Origin: Romboutsia faecis
GTDB lineage: Bacteria; Bacillota; Clostridia; Peptostreptococcales; Peptostreptococcaceae
Assembly: GCF_014323405.1 (NCBI RefSeq)
Contig: NZ_JACRWE010000002.1
Location: forward strand, 496,001 to 560,000
DNA: 64,000 nt
Direction: 5' to 3'
Shown here piece by piece: positions 44,339 to 54,941 of the stretch (positions are counted from its first letter, which is position 1; every line of letters starts with the position of its first letter). A model generated the notes under the pieces. The model had not been told where the DNA came from and did no database searches. It saw nothing but the letters and a program-made list of their open reading frames with translations. Made by a program: the position numbers and the translations under genes.

Positions 44339-45517
44339 TTGAAATTACTCAAAAATAAAAATGAGTACATCAAAAAAATAGTGATATGTTTATGTTTGAC
44401 AATATCATTAGGAGGAAGTGTATTTATAAATAAAGGAAGGTATGATGATAATAAAAATATAAAAGAAGAAGTATTAGAAGCTAGTAAAATTGATACCGAC
44501 ACCAATACGGATGAAACAAATAATCAATATAAATTATTACTAGAGCATCTATTTGATTATAGAAATAAGGCTATATTAGATCAAAATGAAGAAATATTAA
44601 AAGAGCTTTATGATACTAGTAAAAAATTTGGTCTTTGGGCATATGAGCATGAAGTAAAAAAAATGAAGTATATAAAGAGTTGGTCAGATAAACAAGGTGT
44701 AGATTTTAAAGATATTAAAACTAAAGTAATTGTTAAAAAAATAAAAGAAAAAGAAGAAGAGGAAGATTTATATGGAATTATATGTACTGTTTCTACAGAA
44801 TATAAATATTCATATGAAAATCAGAAGGATGTAATAAATACATTTAGGATAGGAACATATCATTATTTGAATGTAGTAATAAGAGATAATCAATATGTGA
44901 TAGTTAAAGAATGGTATACGGATCCTTTTGAAGATTCTTTAAACTTAGAAAATATTAATTCTAATGAAATAAGAAACTATATAGAAAATCATGAAAAAGC
45001 AGAAATTCAGTTAACTAAGGAGCAAGAAAAAGCTATTAATTATGCTCATCAGTATTGTGGAGCAGCTGCAGATGAAGAGTTCGGCCTTAAATTTAATAAT
45101 AAGTATAAAGATTTTAATCCTGACGGTGGAGATTGTGCTAATTTTGCATCTCAGATACTATTTGAAAGTGGAAGATTTAAGAAGAATGCAACTTGGAATT
45201 ATTGCAATGGAGATGGAACTAAAGCATGGGTTAATGCTCAAGGGTTTAAAAATTATATGTTAAATAGTGGAAGAGGTAGCTTAATCGCTAAAGGTTCATA
45301 TCATGATGTTTATAAAGAAGCTTATAATCTAAGACCAGGAGATTTTGTCGGTTATGAAAAAGGAGGAAGAATTACTCATGTTTCCACTGTAACTGGGCAG
45401 GATTCAAAAGGATATCCTTTAGTCACTTGTCATAATACAGACAGACTATTGGTACCTTGGGATTTAGGATGGAGTAATAAAGCCATAAAATTTCATCTAA
45501 TAAAAGTTAACTACTAA
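44339..45517 (+). CDS. Exported amidase-domain (Amidase_6-like) protein
   Basis: 392 residues. A signal anchor (about 12-31) is followed by a charged, mostly helical region (50-220). The C-terminal domain has NYAHQYCG, GGDCANFASQIL with the likely nucleophilic Cys, and RITHVSTVTG with the catalytic His, the papain-like Amidase_6 pattern of clostridial and Bacillus surface proteins. It probably hydrolyses an amide in peptidoglycan or another wall polymer. TTG 44339 follows GGGAGG; a GTG nine bases earlier overlaps that site. Single gene. Confidence 0.82.
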   Translation: MKLLKNKNEYIKKIVICLCLTISLGGSVFINKGRYDDNKNIKEEVLEASKIDTDTNTDETNNQYKLLLEHLFDYRNKAILDQNEEILKELYDTSKKFGLWAYEHEVKKMKYIKSWSDKQGVDFKDIKTKVIVKKIKEKEEEEDLYGIICTVSTEYKYSYENQKDVINTFRIGTYHYLNVVIRDNQYVIVKEWYTDPFEDSLNLENINSNEIRNYIENHEKAEIQLTKEQEKAINYAHQYCGAAADEEFGLKFNNKYKDFNPDGGDCANFASQILFESGRFKKNATWNYCNGDGTKAWVNAQGFKNYMLNSGRGSLIAKGSYHDVYKEAYNLRPGDFVGYEKGGRITHVSTVTGQDSKGYPLVTCHNTDRLLVPWDLGWSNKAIKFHLIKVNY

Positions 45518-45606
45518 AATGTTTTCCTAGAACTCAGGATATGCTGAAATGTGCATGGATACTAGGTTTAGGATGTTTTTATAAAAATGTATAAAACTAA
45601 TAAAAT

Positions 45607-45635
45607 TTGACAAAACTGATTATATATGGTAAAGT
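45607..45635 (+). promoter_or_regulatory. Cold-shock gene promoter
   Basis: TTGACA (45607-45612), a 17-bp spacer, and TAAAGT (45630-45635) with a TGG extended -10 directly before it. The 5' leader is about 50 nt, shorter than the long cspA leader of E. coli. Confidence 0.65.
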
Positions 45636-45691
45636 GATAACAAAGCTAAAGTTTAGCTGAATAATTGTGTTTTTTTAGGAGGATTTATTAA

Positions 45692-45892
45692 ATGAAAACT
45701 GGTGTAGTTAAATGGTTTAACAACGAAAAAGGATTTGGATTCATATCTGTAGAAGGTGAAGGAGATGTTTTCGTACATTTCTCAGCTATACAAGGTGATG
45801 GATACAAGTCTTTAGAAGAAGGACAAAGCGTTCAATTTGATGTAGTTGAAGGTGCAAAAGGTCCTCAAGCTTCTAATGTAGTTAGATTATAA
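45692..45892 (+). CDS. cspA: Cold-shock domain protein
   Basis: 66 residues, one complete OB-fold cold-shock domain. RNP1 is KGFGFIS (about 13-19) and RNP2 VFVHFSAI (about 26-33), with the surface aromatics intact. It binds single-stranded RNA and DNA and melts mRNA secondary structure. RBS AGGAGG before ATG 45692, a strong sigma-A promoter and a strong terminator suggest high expression. Codon choice (GGA, GTA/GTT, CAA) fits that. Confidence 0.95.
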   Translation: MKTGVVKWFNNEKGFGFISVEGEGDVFVHFSAIQGDGYKSLEEGQSVQFDVVEGAKGPQASNVVRL

Positions 45893-45943
45893 TTAAAAGT
45901 TCATATATATTAGTTTTATTAGTTATAAATCTAGTTGTATGTG

Positions 45944-45970
45944 AAAAAGCCGCTTATTGCGGCTTTTTTT
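45944..45970 (+). terminator. Terminator after cold-shock gene
   Basis: AAAAAGCCGC (45944-45953) pairs with GCGGCTTTTT (45959-45968), loop TTATT. A-rich on the other strand, so it may also serve the convergent gene. Confidence 0.93.
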
Positions 45971-45976
45971 ACTTTA

Positions 45977-46750
45977 TTACCTTTTAACTAAGCCAACATT
46001 TTCAATGAAGTAGAAGTCTTTTTCTTTTATTAAAAAATCATATAAATCTTCAGATGTATATTTGCAGAACTGATTTAAACATTCTTCTAAGTCATCTTCT
46101 AGTTTATCAAACTCGCTATATATATCGAATTCTGCGGCATATTGTTGCATATTATTTCTTAATTCATCAATATCTATTAAGAGTTCAATCCAAGATGAGT
46201 CTAATTTATTATCTAGTATCATAGACTTAACTTTAGAAAGTAATTCAGATTTATTTAAAATAGGTATTATAATTTCTTTTTCTTTATTTAACTTATTTAT
46301 AAAAGAAGCTATATCGTCAGCCATACTTAATAAGTTACTCTCTACGAAGTTATCAAAATTCTCTTTGCTGAATTTACTACGTATATCTTCTATAAACATT
46401 TCTTCTGCATTAGACTGCCATAATTTTAAGGCAAACTTATTAGAACTTTCACTTTTTATAGGGTTACCTAAATAATCAAATAATCTAGGGTAAGAGTGAT
46501 TAAAATGTTTTGATATTTCAGCTCTATAGAAGTAACCTGCATCACCTGTAGGCATTAGGTTTATTATAAAACTATCTAAATCGCTACCTAGGTATACATG
46601 TGTGGATGTAAATATGTTAATAATATTATTTAGGTTAGTTTCATTTATCACAGATATGTTATTTTTAGCAGCTATATTATATATTTTATGTTTATATATT
46701 TCATTAAGTATATTTTCTAATTCGGTATTATAGTTGTAGCTATATTTCAT
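45977..46750 (-). CDS. Hypothetical 257-residue soluble protein
   Basis: Not recognised. No signal or membrane segment. Mostly helical, acidic, with notable text LGSDLDSFIINLMPTGDAGYFYRAEI in the first third and SSWIELLIDIDELRNNMQQYAAEFD in the last third. It has a good AAGGAGG site and a shared terminator with the cold-shock gene, so it is likely real. Neighbouring genes give no functional hint. Confidence 0.65.
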   Translation of the reverse strand: MKYSYNYNTELENILNEIYKHKIYNIAAKNNISVINETNLNNIINIFTSTHVYLGSDLDSFIINLMPTGDAGYFYRAEISKHFNHSYPRLFDYLGNPIKSESSNKFALKLWQSNAEEMFIEDIRSKFSKENFDNFVESNLLSMADDIASFINKLNKEKEIIIPILNKSELLSKVKSMILDNKLDSSWIELLIDIDELRNNMQQYAAEFDIYSEFDKLEDDLEECLNQFCKYTSEDLYDFLIKEKDFYFIENVGLVKR

Positions 46751-46924
46751 ATTGAGCCTCCTTCAATGAATATAATAAATTTATACCCAGAAAAAAAATT
46801 TTAAAATAAAAATTTAAATAAAAGCATAAATATGGTAGAATTAATATGTAAAAAGAAATAAAATATATGTTTTATGAACAAATATGTATAAATCCTTACA
46901 TTAAGTATTGGGAGGTGTAGTGTG

Positions 46925-47335
46925 ATGAACATATTATTTTTTTTAACACCTAAAAGTGAAGTTGCATACATATATGAAGACTACACTATGAGGCAAACAT
47001 TAGAAAAAATGGAGTACCACAGATACTCTTCAATTCCTATAATTAATAAAGAAGGGAAGTATGTAGGTACATTAACTGAAGGTGATTTGCTATGGACATT
47101 AAAAAATGATTTTTCATTAGATTTAAAGTCAGTAGAAGATGTACCTATTATGAATGTTAAAAGACGTAAAGATAATGCTCCAGTGTCTGTAGAGGCAAAC
47201 ATAGAAGATTTAATTTCAAAATCTATGAATCAAAATTTTGTACCAGTAATAGATGATGAAGAGACTTTTATAGGCATAATAAAAAGAAGAGACATAATTG
47301 ATTATTGCTACCATAAAATGAATAATGAAGATTAA
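46925..47335 (+). CDS. CBS-domain protein
   Basis: 136 residues forming one CBS pair. The first domain covers about 5-60, ending YHRYSSIPIINKEGKYVGTLTEGDLL, and the second about 75-130 with FVPVIDDEETFIGIIKRRDII. CBS pairs bind adenosine nucleotides (AMP, ATP, c-di-AMP) and switch partner proteins. There is no other domain, so it is a stand-alone sensor. ATG 46925 follows GGGAGG; a GTG three bases earlier is possible. Partner unknown. Confidence 0.85.
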   Translation: MNILFFLTPKSEVAYIYEDYTMRQTLEKMEYHRYSSIPIINKEGKYVGTLTEGDLLWTLKNDFSLDLKSVEDVPIMNVKRRKDNAPVSVEANIEDLISKSMNQNFVPVIDDEETFIGIIKRRDIIDYCYHKMNNED

Positions 47336-47362
47336 GAGGATAATTAAATAATTAAATAATAT

Positions 47363-47394
47363 ATAAAGCCTAGTATTTTTACTAGGCTTTATAT
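47363..47394. terminator. Bidirectional terminator between CBS gene and parvulin gene
   Basis: AAAGCCTAGTA (47365-47375) pairs with TACTAGGCTTT (47380-47390) in a tight hairpin between convergent genes. Confidence 0.8.
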
Positions 47395-47403
47395 ATTTAT
47401 ATA

Positions 47404-48159
47404 TTAGTCATTGAATTTAACTATATTGTTGTATTTTGATTTTAAATCATTGTATTTATTAGTGTAAGCTTCGCTTTGTTTTTGATAAGTTAAAGCTTTT
47501 TCTATTTCATTTCTAACTTCTGCATATTCAGATTGTCCACCTTCTTGTCTATCCTCTAACTTAATTAAGTGGTATCCAAATTGAGTTTTAACAGGACCAG
47601 TTATTGAACCTTTATCCATAGTGAATACAGCTTCATCAAACTCAGGAACCATTTGTCCTCTTTCGAATGTTCCTAAATCTCCACCAGCATCTTTAGATGG
47701 GCAAGAAGAATGTTCAGTTGCAGCCGCTTCAAAAGTAACCTCACCAGCATTTATTTTATTTAATATGTCAGTTGCATTTTCTTCAGTATCTACTAATATA
47801 TGCTTAGCAGAAGCTGTATCTGGTTTAGTAAATCTAGATTTATTAGCTTCGAAGAAAGCTTCTTTTTCTTCTTCAGTTAAAGTAACGCTAGTTAATACTT
47901 TGTTCATAGCATATTGCTTTAACATATTTTCTTTTACTCTTTCTAATTCAGCTTTGAATTCTTCATCTTGATCTAAGTTATTTTCCTTAGCTTCTATGTA
48001 TAGTAATTCTTGGTTAACTAAATCTTCTAATATTTGTTTTTTTCCTTGTTCAGAGTTGAAGTGAGAAGCTTGATAAGGGTCTAATCCACCTAATATACCT
48101 TCAACGTCTAAGTTAGTTATTTCTTTTTCTCCAACTGTAGCTAAAACTTTTTTTTCCAT
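47404..48159 (-). CDS. Cytoplasmic parvulin-type peptidyl-prolyl isomerase
   Basis: 251 residues. A SurA-N-like helical chaperone region (1-110) precedes a PpiC rotamase domain (about 113-205) with SAKHILV, HSSCPSKDAGGDLGTF and FGYHLIKLEDR. There is no signal peptide or lipobox, unlike PrsA, so it should work in the cytoplasm helping proteins fold by proline isomerisation. The first residues MEKKVLATVGEKEIT match many clostridial paralogues. Single gene. Confidence 0.9.
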   Translation of the reverse strand: MEKKVLATVGEKEITNLDVEGILGGLDPYQASHFNSEQGKKQILEDLVNQELLYIEAKENNLDQDEEFKAELERVKENMLKQYAMNKVLTSVTLTEEEKEAFFEANKSRFTKPDTASAKHILVDTEENATDILNKINAGEVTFEAAATEHSSCPSKDAGGDLGTFERGQMVPEFDEAVFTMDKGSITGPVKTQFGYHLIKLEDRQEGGQSEYAEVRNEIEKALTYQKQSEAYTNKYNDLKSKYNNIVKFND

Positions 48160-48264
48160 AATAATTAACTCCTTTATTTGTATTCATTATTAATATTAGC
48201 CTTTAATATAAATAATATCAAAAAAATTTCAATATGTCTAATCTTTCCAGTATAAGCAAATATA

Positions 48265-48681
48265 TTAATACCAAATTGCAATGACCATTAATAATAGTGA
48301 TGATATTATACCAACAACGCCCTCTTCATTTTTAAATCTAAAAACCATTCTACATGAAAAATAAAAATATATTAGTATGAAGATAAATTTTAAATATAAA
48401 AGAGTAAGATTAGTTGGAAATAGTAAAAAAGTTGATAATGTAAGTATGTATGAACATATAGTGTTTATCCTATAATGTAAGTTTATATTCCTTAATTTTT
48501 TCATACCCATAAAATAAAAAATTAATAAAGCTATATAAATTATTCCAACAAAAGTATACGAGTAAAATAAAATAGTTTCTAAAGTATAGTTTTGTATGAA
48601 TATAATTTTATAGAAAATAATTGGCCAAAAGAATAATGTTAAAAATCTGAAGTAATACTCGAAGAAAACTTCTTTATTCAA
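48265..48681 (-). CDS. Hypothetical four-helix membrane protein
   Basis: Not recognised. 138 residues with about four hydrophobic helices (near 10-28, 32-53, 70-90, 92-110) and a last one at the C-terminus. It starts at TTG after AGGGTGTGA. Very AT-rich, with no motif. Its place after the parvulin gene is separated by a gap and its own start region, so it is probably a separate unit. Confidence 0.5.
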   Translation of the reverse strand: MNKEVFFEYYFRFLTLFFWPIIFYKIIFIQNYTLETILFYSYTFVGIIYIALLIFYFMGMKKLRNINLHYRINTICSYILTLSTFLLFPTNLTLLYLKFIFILIYFYFSCRMVFRFKNEEGVVGIISSLLLMVIAIWY

Positions 48682-48839
48682 CTTCTCACACCCTTTCTAA
48701 AATAATAATAATTATCTATAAATAAATTAAAGCATATATATATATTAAATACTAGGATTATATTTTAGTATGATCAATTTTATAGATATATCATTAATAA
48801 AATATTTTTAACCTAAGATATAAAATAAGGGGGAATTTT

Positions 48840-49100
48840 ATGTACAGATATTATACAAAAGGAGTTTGTGCTAAATCTATTTTAATGGATATTGAAGATG
48901 AAGTGATAAAGGATGTAGTATTTGAAGGTGGTTGTGCAGGTAATTTAATTGCATTAAAATACTTTGTTGAAGGGAAAAAAATCGATGAAATAATAGAACA
49001 TCTAGAAAATATACCGTGCATGAATAGAGGAACATCTTGTCCAGATCAACTTGCTAATGCTCTTAAAATATATAAAGAATATGTATTAAAAAAAGAATAG
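48840..49100 (+). CDS. TSCPD-domain protein (TIGR03905-type)
   Basis: 86 residues. The conserved cysteines are in the expected places: KGVCAKSI, GGCAGNL, IPCMNRGTSCPDQLA. The TSCPD domain also occurs at the C-terminus of ribonucleotide reductases and probably binds metal; the short stand-alone form has no proven function. AGGGGGA precedes ATG 48840, and a terminator follows. Confidence 0.85.
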   Translation: MYRYYTKGVCAKSILMDIEDEVIKDVVFEGGCAGNLIALKYFVEGKKIDEIIEHLENIPCMNRGTSCPDQLANALKIYKEYVLKKE

Positions 49101-49108
49101 TAGTTACA

Positions 49109-49148
49109 TATAAAAAGAGAATGTCTTAGCTGACATTCTCTTTTTATA
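49109..49148. terminator. Terminator between TSCPD gene and convergent membrane gene
   Basis: AAAAAGAGAATGTC (49112-49125) pairs with GACATTCTCTTTTT (49132-49145), loop TTAGCT. It is bidirectional. Confidence 0.92.
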
Positions 49149-49150
49149 TA

Positions 49151-49606
49151 TTATTGTTTATTAACTAATATAGCTATTTTTTCGTCTGGGTTGTAGCTTA
49201 TTTGAACTAGTTGATTTTTTCTAACATGTTCTAAATCTTCTCCACCATGAGCTATGTGCAACTTTACAGGTAATTTACCTTGCTTGATTATTGCTACGTA
49301 TTCTTTTTTACCTTTTTTCTCTAAACTAATTAAGTTACCTACATATGGTTTAAAGTTTTGATATTTATCCCCAGCTTTTTTTATGTAGAAATAAGTTGCT
49401 ACAGCTATTGCTATGTTTAATCCAAATATAATCCATCCATTAATTTTACTAATAGAACCAATTATAACTACAGCGAACATTATTATTAAAGGTAAAATAG
49501 CTTTCTTCATTAATAATTTCCCCATAATTTCATTAGCTTTTTTCTCAGGACCACTCATAGTTTTTGATCTAGCAAATGATTCTGCAAATTTGTCTTTTAA
49601 GCCCAT
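49151..49606 (-). CDS. Hypothetical two-helix membrane protein
   Basis: Not recognised. 151 residues: a soluble basic start, two adjacent membrane helices (about 35-53 and 55-74), then a beta-rich C-terminal part (YVGNLISLEKKGKKEYVAII, KNQLVQISYNPDEKIAILV) that resembles a small NfeD/OB-like soluble fold. GGAGG precedes ATG. It stands alone. Confidence 0.6.
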   Translation of the reverse strand: MGLKDKFAESFARSKTMSGPEKKANEIMGKLLMKKAILPLIIMFAVVIIGSISKINGWIIFGLNIAIAVATYFYIKKAGDKYQNFKPYVGNLISLEKKGKKEYVAIIKQGKLPVKLHIAHGGEDLEHVRKNQLVQISYNPDEKIAILVNKQ

Positions 49607-51457
<1,851 letters not shown>

Positions 51458-51494
51458 TTAAATATTTCTATATTAATATGTAAAAACTTATTAT

Positions 51495-51552
51495 AAAAAA
51501 GGAATTTAAGTAAGTAGTAGCAAAGCTATGACAACGAAAATTCCTTTTTTAT
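51495..51552. terminator. Terminator after glpK
   Basis: AAAAAAGGAATTT pairs with AAATTCCTTTTTT (to 51550) around a 29-nt loop, between convergent genes. Confidence 0.8.
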
Positions 51553-51565
51553 ATATTAATTTTTA

Positions 51566-51910
51566 CTACTTAGTAGCAGCAACTACTGATATTTCAACCA
51601 ATAAGCATTCTCTAGCCATTTTAGCTTCAACACAAGCTCTTGCTGGTTCATGTCCATCTTCAGTCCAGTTATCCCAAACTGAATTCATATCAGCAAAATC
51701 ATCCATAGTTTTTAAGTATATAGTAGCTGATAATATGTGGTTCTTATCTGAATTGTATTTTTCTAGTAAAGTTTCTATTTTACTTAATACACCAGCAGTT
51801 TGTTCTTTTACATCACCTTCAGCGTGAACTTGACCTGATAAGTAAAGTGTGTTGTTATGTACTACTACAGAACTCATTCTACCGTTGTTTTCATATCTTT
51901 TGATTTCCAT
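51566..51910 (-). CDS. RidA-family (YjgF/YER057c) imine deaminase
   Basis: 114 residues. GRMSSVVVHNNTLYLSGQV, KNHILSATIYLKTM and GHEPARACVEAKMA fit RidA; the conserved arginine in EPARACVEA holds the carboxylate of 2-aminoacrylate-like imines. It would hydrolyse reactive enamines released by PLP enzymes. The usual terminal P(x)LVEIE text is present as CLLVEISVVA. Trimeric family. Single gene, AGGAGG before ATG. Confidence 0.9.
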   Translation of the reverse strand: MEIKRYENNGRMSSVVVHNNTLYLSGQVHAEGDVKEQTAGVLSKIETLLEKYNSDKNHILSATIYLKTMDDFADMNSVWDNWTEDGHEPARACVEAKMARECLLVEISVVAATK

Positions 51911-52100
51911 AAGATTTGCCTCCTAAAATATTATCATTAATTGTAACAATTAAGATTATAATACAAAATAATATAATAATCTAGGTTAATAAAAATAAAA
52001 AGGATAAGTTGATGTAGCTAATATAAAAAATATACTATAATAAACTTGTAAGGATAAGTAATATAATTTTAAACATTATATTAGAGAAAGGGTAATCAAG

Positions 52101-53387
52101 ATGAATAAAGTAAAAGTTGCAGTAATAGGTGCAGGAGTTAGGGGGACTTATGCATATCCTCCATATATTTTAGAGAATCCTCATTTATGTGAAATAGTAG
52201 CAGTAGCTGAAACTAAAAAGGGAAGAAGAGACTTATTTTCTCAAAGATATAATTTAAAAGACGGATCAGTATTTGAAAGCGCTGAAAGATTCTTTGAATC
52301 TGAAAAAATAGCAGATGCAGTAATAATAACCACTAGTGATGATAGACATTATAACTATGCAAAATTAGCTTTAGAAAAAGGATATCATGTTCTTTTAGAA
52401 AAGCCAATGGCGAATAGCTTAGATGGATTAGTTCATTTAAAAGAGTTATCAGAAATATATAATGATAAAATTTTGATGACTTGTTATGTACTTAGATATA
52501 CAGAATTTTTTAAAAAATTAAAAGATATAATTGATAGTAAAGAATTAGGTGAGTTAGTTAGTATACAACATAATGAAAATATAGGGTATTGGCATTTTGT
52601 TCATAGTTATGTAAGGGGAAATTGGAGAAATAGTAGTGATACTAGTCCTATTATCTTGACAGAAAGTTGTCATGATATGGATATACTTCTATATCTTACA
52701 GGAAGCCAATGCAGAAAAGTCGCATCTTTTGGTAAGTTAAAGCATTTTAATAGCGATAGTTTTAAATTAACAATGAGTGAAAATTGTTATCGTTGTAGTG
52801 AAGAAGAGCATTGTCCTTATTCTTGTAAAAAAATATATCTAGAAAATACTAGGATATTAAATAATGCAGTACATATAAATCCTACAAAAGAGAATTTAGA
52901 TAATATCTTAAAAGAAGGACCTTATGGAAGATGTGTATATAGATGTGATAATAATGTAGTAGATAATATGGTAAGTATAATAGAATTTGAAAATGATGTA
53001 ACAGCTACATTTAACTTATCTGCATTTACTAAAGAATGCAATAGAACGATTAAGTTGATGTTTACTAATGGAGAAGTAGGTGGAAGTTTTAAGGATAATG
53101 AAATTAGAATAAAAAAATTTGGGCAAGATAAGGAAGAGTTAATAAATACTTATAAGGATGATTTAAGTCAAAATGAAGGAAATATAAATCTTATAAAAAG
53201 TTTTATAAGATTAGTATCAGAAGATAATATTAACAAGGATGGAAATAATATAAAAGAAGCAATAGAAAGTCATGTAATGGCATTTGCAGCAGAATATTCA
53301 AGAGTGAGCGAAGAAGTTGTACATATAGATGAATTCTTTGAAAATGCAATAAGAATGACTAATGAGATAGAAAGTACATTACTTTAA
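52101..53387 (+). CDS. Gfo/Idh/MocA-family oxidoreductase
   Basis: 428 residues. The Rossmann start is VAVIGAGVRGTYAYPPYI, and the catalytic-lysine motif LLEKPMANS lies near residue 105. The C-terminal domain has an unusual Cys cluster, ENCYRCSEEEHCPYSCKK near 230-247, with CRN/CVYRCD nearby, as seen in a subgroup of clostridial members. It would oxidise or reduce a sugar, inositol or amino sugar with NAD(P). The substrate is unknown and no sugar pathway is adjacent. Confidence 0.88.
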   Translation: MNKVKVAVIGAGVRGTYAYPPYILENPHLCEIVAVAETKKGRRDLFSQRYNLKDGSVFESAERFFESEKIADAVIITTSDDRHYNYAKLALEKGYHVLLEKPMANSLDGLVHLKELSEIYNDKILMTCYVLRYTEFFKKLKDIIDSKELGELVSIQHNENIGYWHFVHSYVRGNWRNSSDTSPIILTESCHDMDILLYLTGSQCRKVASFGKLKHFNSDSFKLTMSENCYRCSEEEHCPYSCKKIYLENTRILNNAVHINPTKENLDNILKEGPYGRCVYRCDNNVVDNMVSIIEFENDVTATFNLSAFTKECNRTIKLMFTNGEVGGSFKDNEIRIKKFGQDKEELINTYKDDLSQNEGNINLIKSFIRLVSEDNINKDGNNIKEAIESHVMAFAAEYSRVSEEVVHIDEFFENAIRMTNEIESTLL

Positions 53388-53400
53388 TTACATGTAAATG

Positions 53401-53468
53401 AATTAAAAGGAAGTGTTTTAAAATAATGTTTACATTAAAGCATTACATTAAGCCACTTCCTTTTAATT
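53401..53468. terminator. Terminator between oxidoreductase gene and convergent YrvL-like gene
   Basis: AATTAAAAGGAAGTG (53401-53415) pairs perfectly with CACTTCCTTTTAATT (53454-53468). The right arm overlaps the stop codon of the minus-strand gene. Confidence 0.85.
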
Positions 53469-53928
53469 ATTCATCACTATCTTTTGGATTTTTAGGGTCA
53501 CTATTTTTTCCAAAGTCAAAAAAATCTACACACTGAGAAAGTGCATATGATAAAATTGCAAATAGTATTTCTGTATGAGAAGGAATACTTATAGATGTCA
53601 TAAATTTATCTATAATATCCATAGTTATAAAAGTTAATAATATATCTAATAAAGCCTCAAGTGCTTTATATATAGGATAAGGTAATTTATTTACATATCT
53701 AAATACATCTAATAAAGATGTACATAAAAAATCTATAGGACTTCCTATTAAGAAATATATTGCAAAAAATAATATAACAGCACCAACGGAATTATATTCA
53801 AACCCTAAAAAGGATAAGAAACCAATACCTACAAAGGTAAAGACTAAAAAAGATATTCCGAAAAATACAATAAAAAATAAAATTAAGGAAGCTATCTCAA
53901 AAAAAGGAATTTTATCTTTTTTATTTAT
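53467..53928 (-). CDS. YrvL-like membrane protein with apparent ATA start codon
   Basis: An uninterrupted 154-codon frame on the minus strand (TAA at 53467-53469). No ATG, GTG or TTG lies near the 5' end. The only well-placed initiator is ATA at 53928-53926, six bases after GGAGGG (53940-53935); ATT two codons earlier directly abuts the site. The product, 153 residues, has about three hydrophobic segments (about 10-42, 48-66, 95-130), then an acidic tail. SLILFF, LLDILLTFITMDIIDKFM and SISIPSHTEILFAIL resemble the YrvL family of regulatory membrane proteins. Either translation starts at ATA or an ATG has recently mutated. Function unknown. Confidence 0.75.
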   Translation of the reverse strand: MNKKDKIPFFEIASLILFFIVFFGISFLVFTFVGIGFLSFLGFEYNSVGAVILFFAIYFLIGSPIDFLCTSLLDVFRYVNKLPYPIYKALEALLDILLTFITMDIIDKFMTSISIPSHTEILFAILSYALSQCVDFFDFGKNSDPKNPKDSDE

Positions 53929-54033
53929 TTTAATCCCTCCTTTAACTAACTATATTCTATAATAGTTTACTATAAAAAGAAGAGAAAATTGCATAAAAAT
54001 AGTAAAAACTTAAAATATTTTATTGAATGGATT

Positions 54034-54828
54034 TTATATGAAAAGTAACATTCTTAAAACCTCGTAGTAATCATCAGTTTTAAATACCAAGGTTTGAGAA
54101 TCTATAGTTTTCATATTAGGATAAAATGAAGCTTTATAGGAGTTATAATGTTCTTTAAATTTAATTTCTATCTTGAAAGATTCAGGTAATTTTATCAAAT
54201 GCCTAGATAAATCACCAGACAAAGCTGATTTAACGCCTAACCTTATATTTTTTACAGCAAGAGTTGGATGAATTGATATAGAAGCATTTCCGATTCCTTT
54301 TGAAACTGGAACTGTAATAATATTAGGATTTAATTTTTTTGCATGTTCACAAAGCATTTCATCTCCACTTAAGAAGGGAACAGGAACGTTATAATAAGCG
54401 CTAGTATAAGCATTTATAGTAAATTCAGAGGCAATATCATCATTTATTTTTATATAATCAAATTTAGTATCTAGGGTATGGGACAAAGGATTACCATTAA
54501 ATGTGGCTGGACTGTGATAACCTACAAATAATGATGCATCAAAACTTTTATCAATACCACCCATCATAACATGAGGATCTTTAGTCCAGCCTCTAAGTAT
54601 TTTTATATTTTCAGGTAGATTCATAGGATTTATATTTCTAGCACTATCATGGGCATCTTTAATAATGATGTCGCTTTTTTCAATGTCATTAATGCCTAGA
54701 CAAGCAGCATTAACTTCTTTAGTCATTTGATCTTTATTATAAGTTGAGAGATTATTTTCAAGTTCTGTTTCATCCCAATGGACGATTCCGCAAGTACCTT
54801 CTATATCTGCACTTATATATATTTTCAT
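54034..54828 (-). CDS. dppA: M55-family D-aminopeptidase (DppA-like)
   Basis: 264 residues. ISADIEGTCGI at the start gives the metal-binding Asp and Glu; KDAHDSA near residue 60, FVGYHSPA near 102 and FLSGDEMLCEHA near 152 complete the DppA pattern. These enzymes form decameric zinc proteases that release D-alanine from D-amino peptides of murein turnover. It is divergent from an LD-carboxypeptidase gene, which acts on the same type of material, so a murein-peptide recycling pair is likely. No dpp permease genes are adjacent. Confidence 0.9.
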   Translation of the reverse strand: MKIYISADIEGTCGIVHWDETELENNLSTYNKDQMTKEVNAACLGINDIEKSDIIIKDAHDSARNINPMNLPENIKILRGWTKDPHVMMGGIDKSFDASLFVGYHSPATFNGNPLSHTLDTKFDYIKINDDIASEFTINAYTSAYYNVPVPFLSGDEMLCEHAKKLNPNIITVPVSKGIGNASISIHPTLAVKNIRLGVKSALSGDLSRHLIKLPESFKIEIKFKEHYNSYKASFYPNMKTIDSQTLVFKTDDYYEVLRMLLFI

Positions 54829-54941
54829 AAATATCCTCCTAATTTAATAATTGATATTATTATAGTAATATCATCTCAATTTTAAGTATAGAATATTTAT
54901 GACTAAATATAAACTAATAATATTAAATAGGAGGAGTTAAT

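Noticed and set aside
45526..45575. Hairpin after the amidase-domain gene
   Set aside because: CCTAG/ACTAGG and ATGC/GCAT pair only weakly, with large bulges and no direct T tract; too weak to call a terminator.
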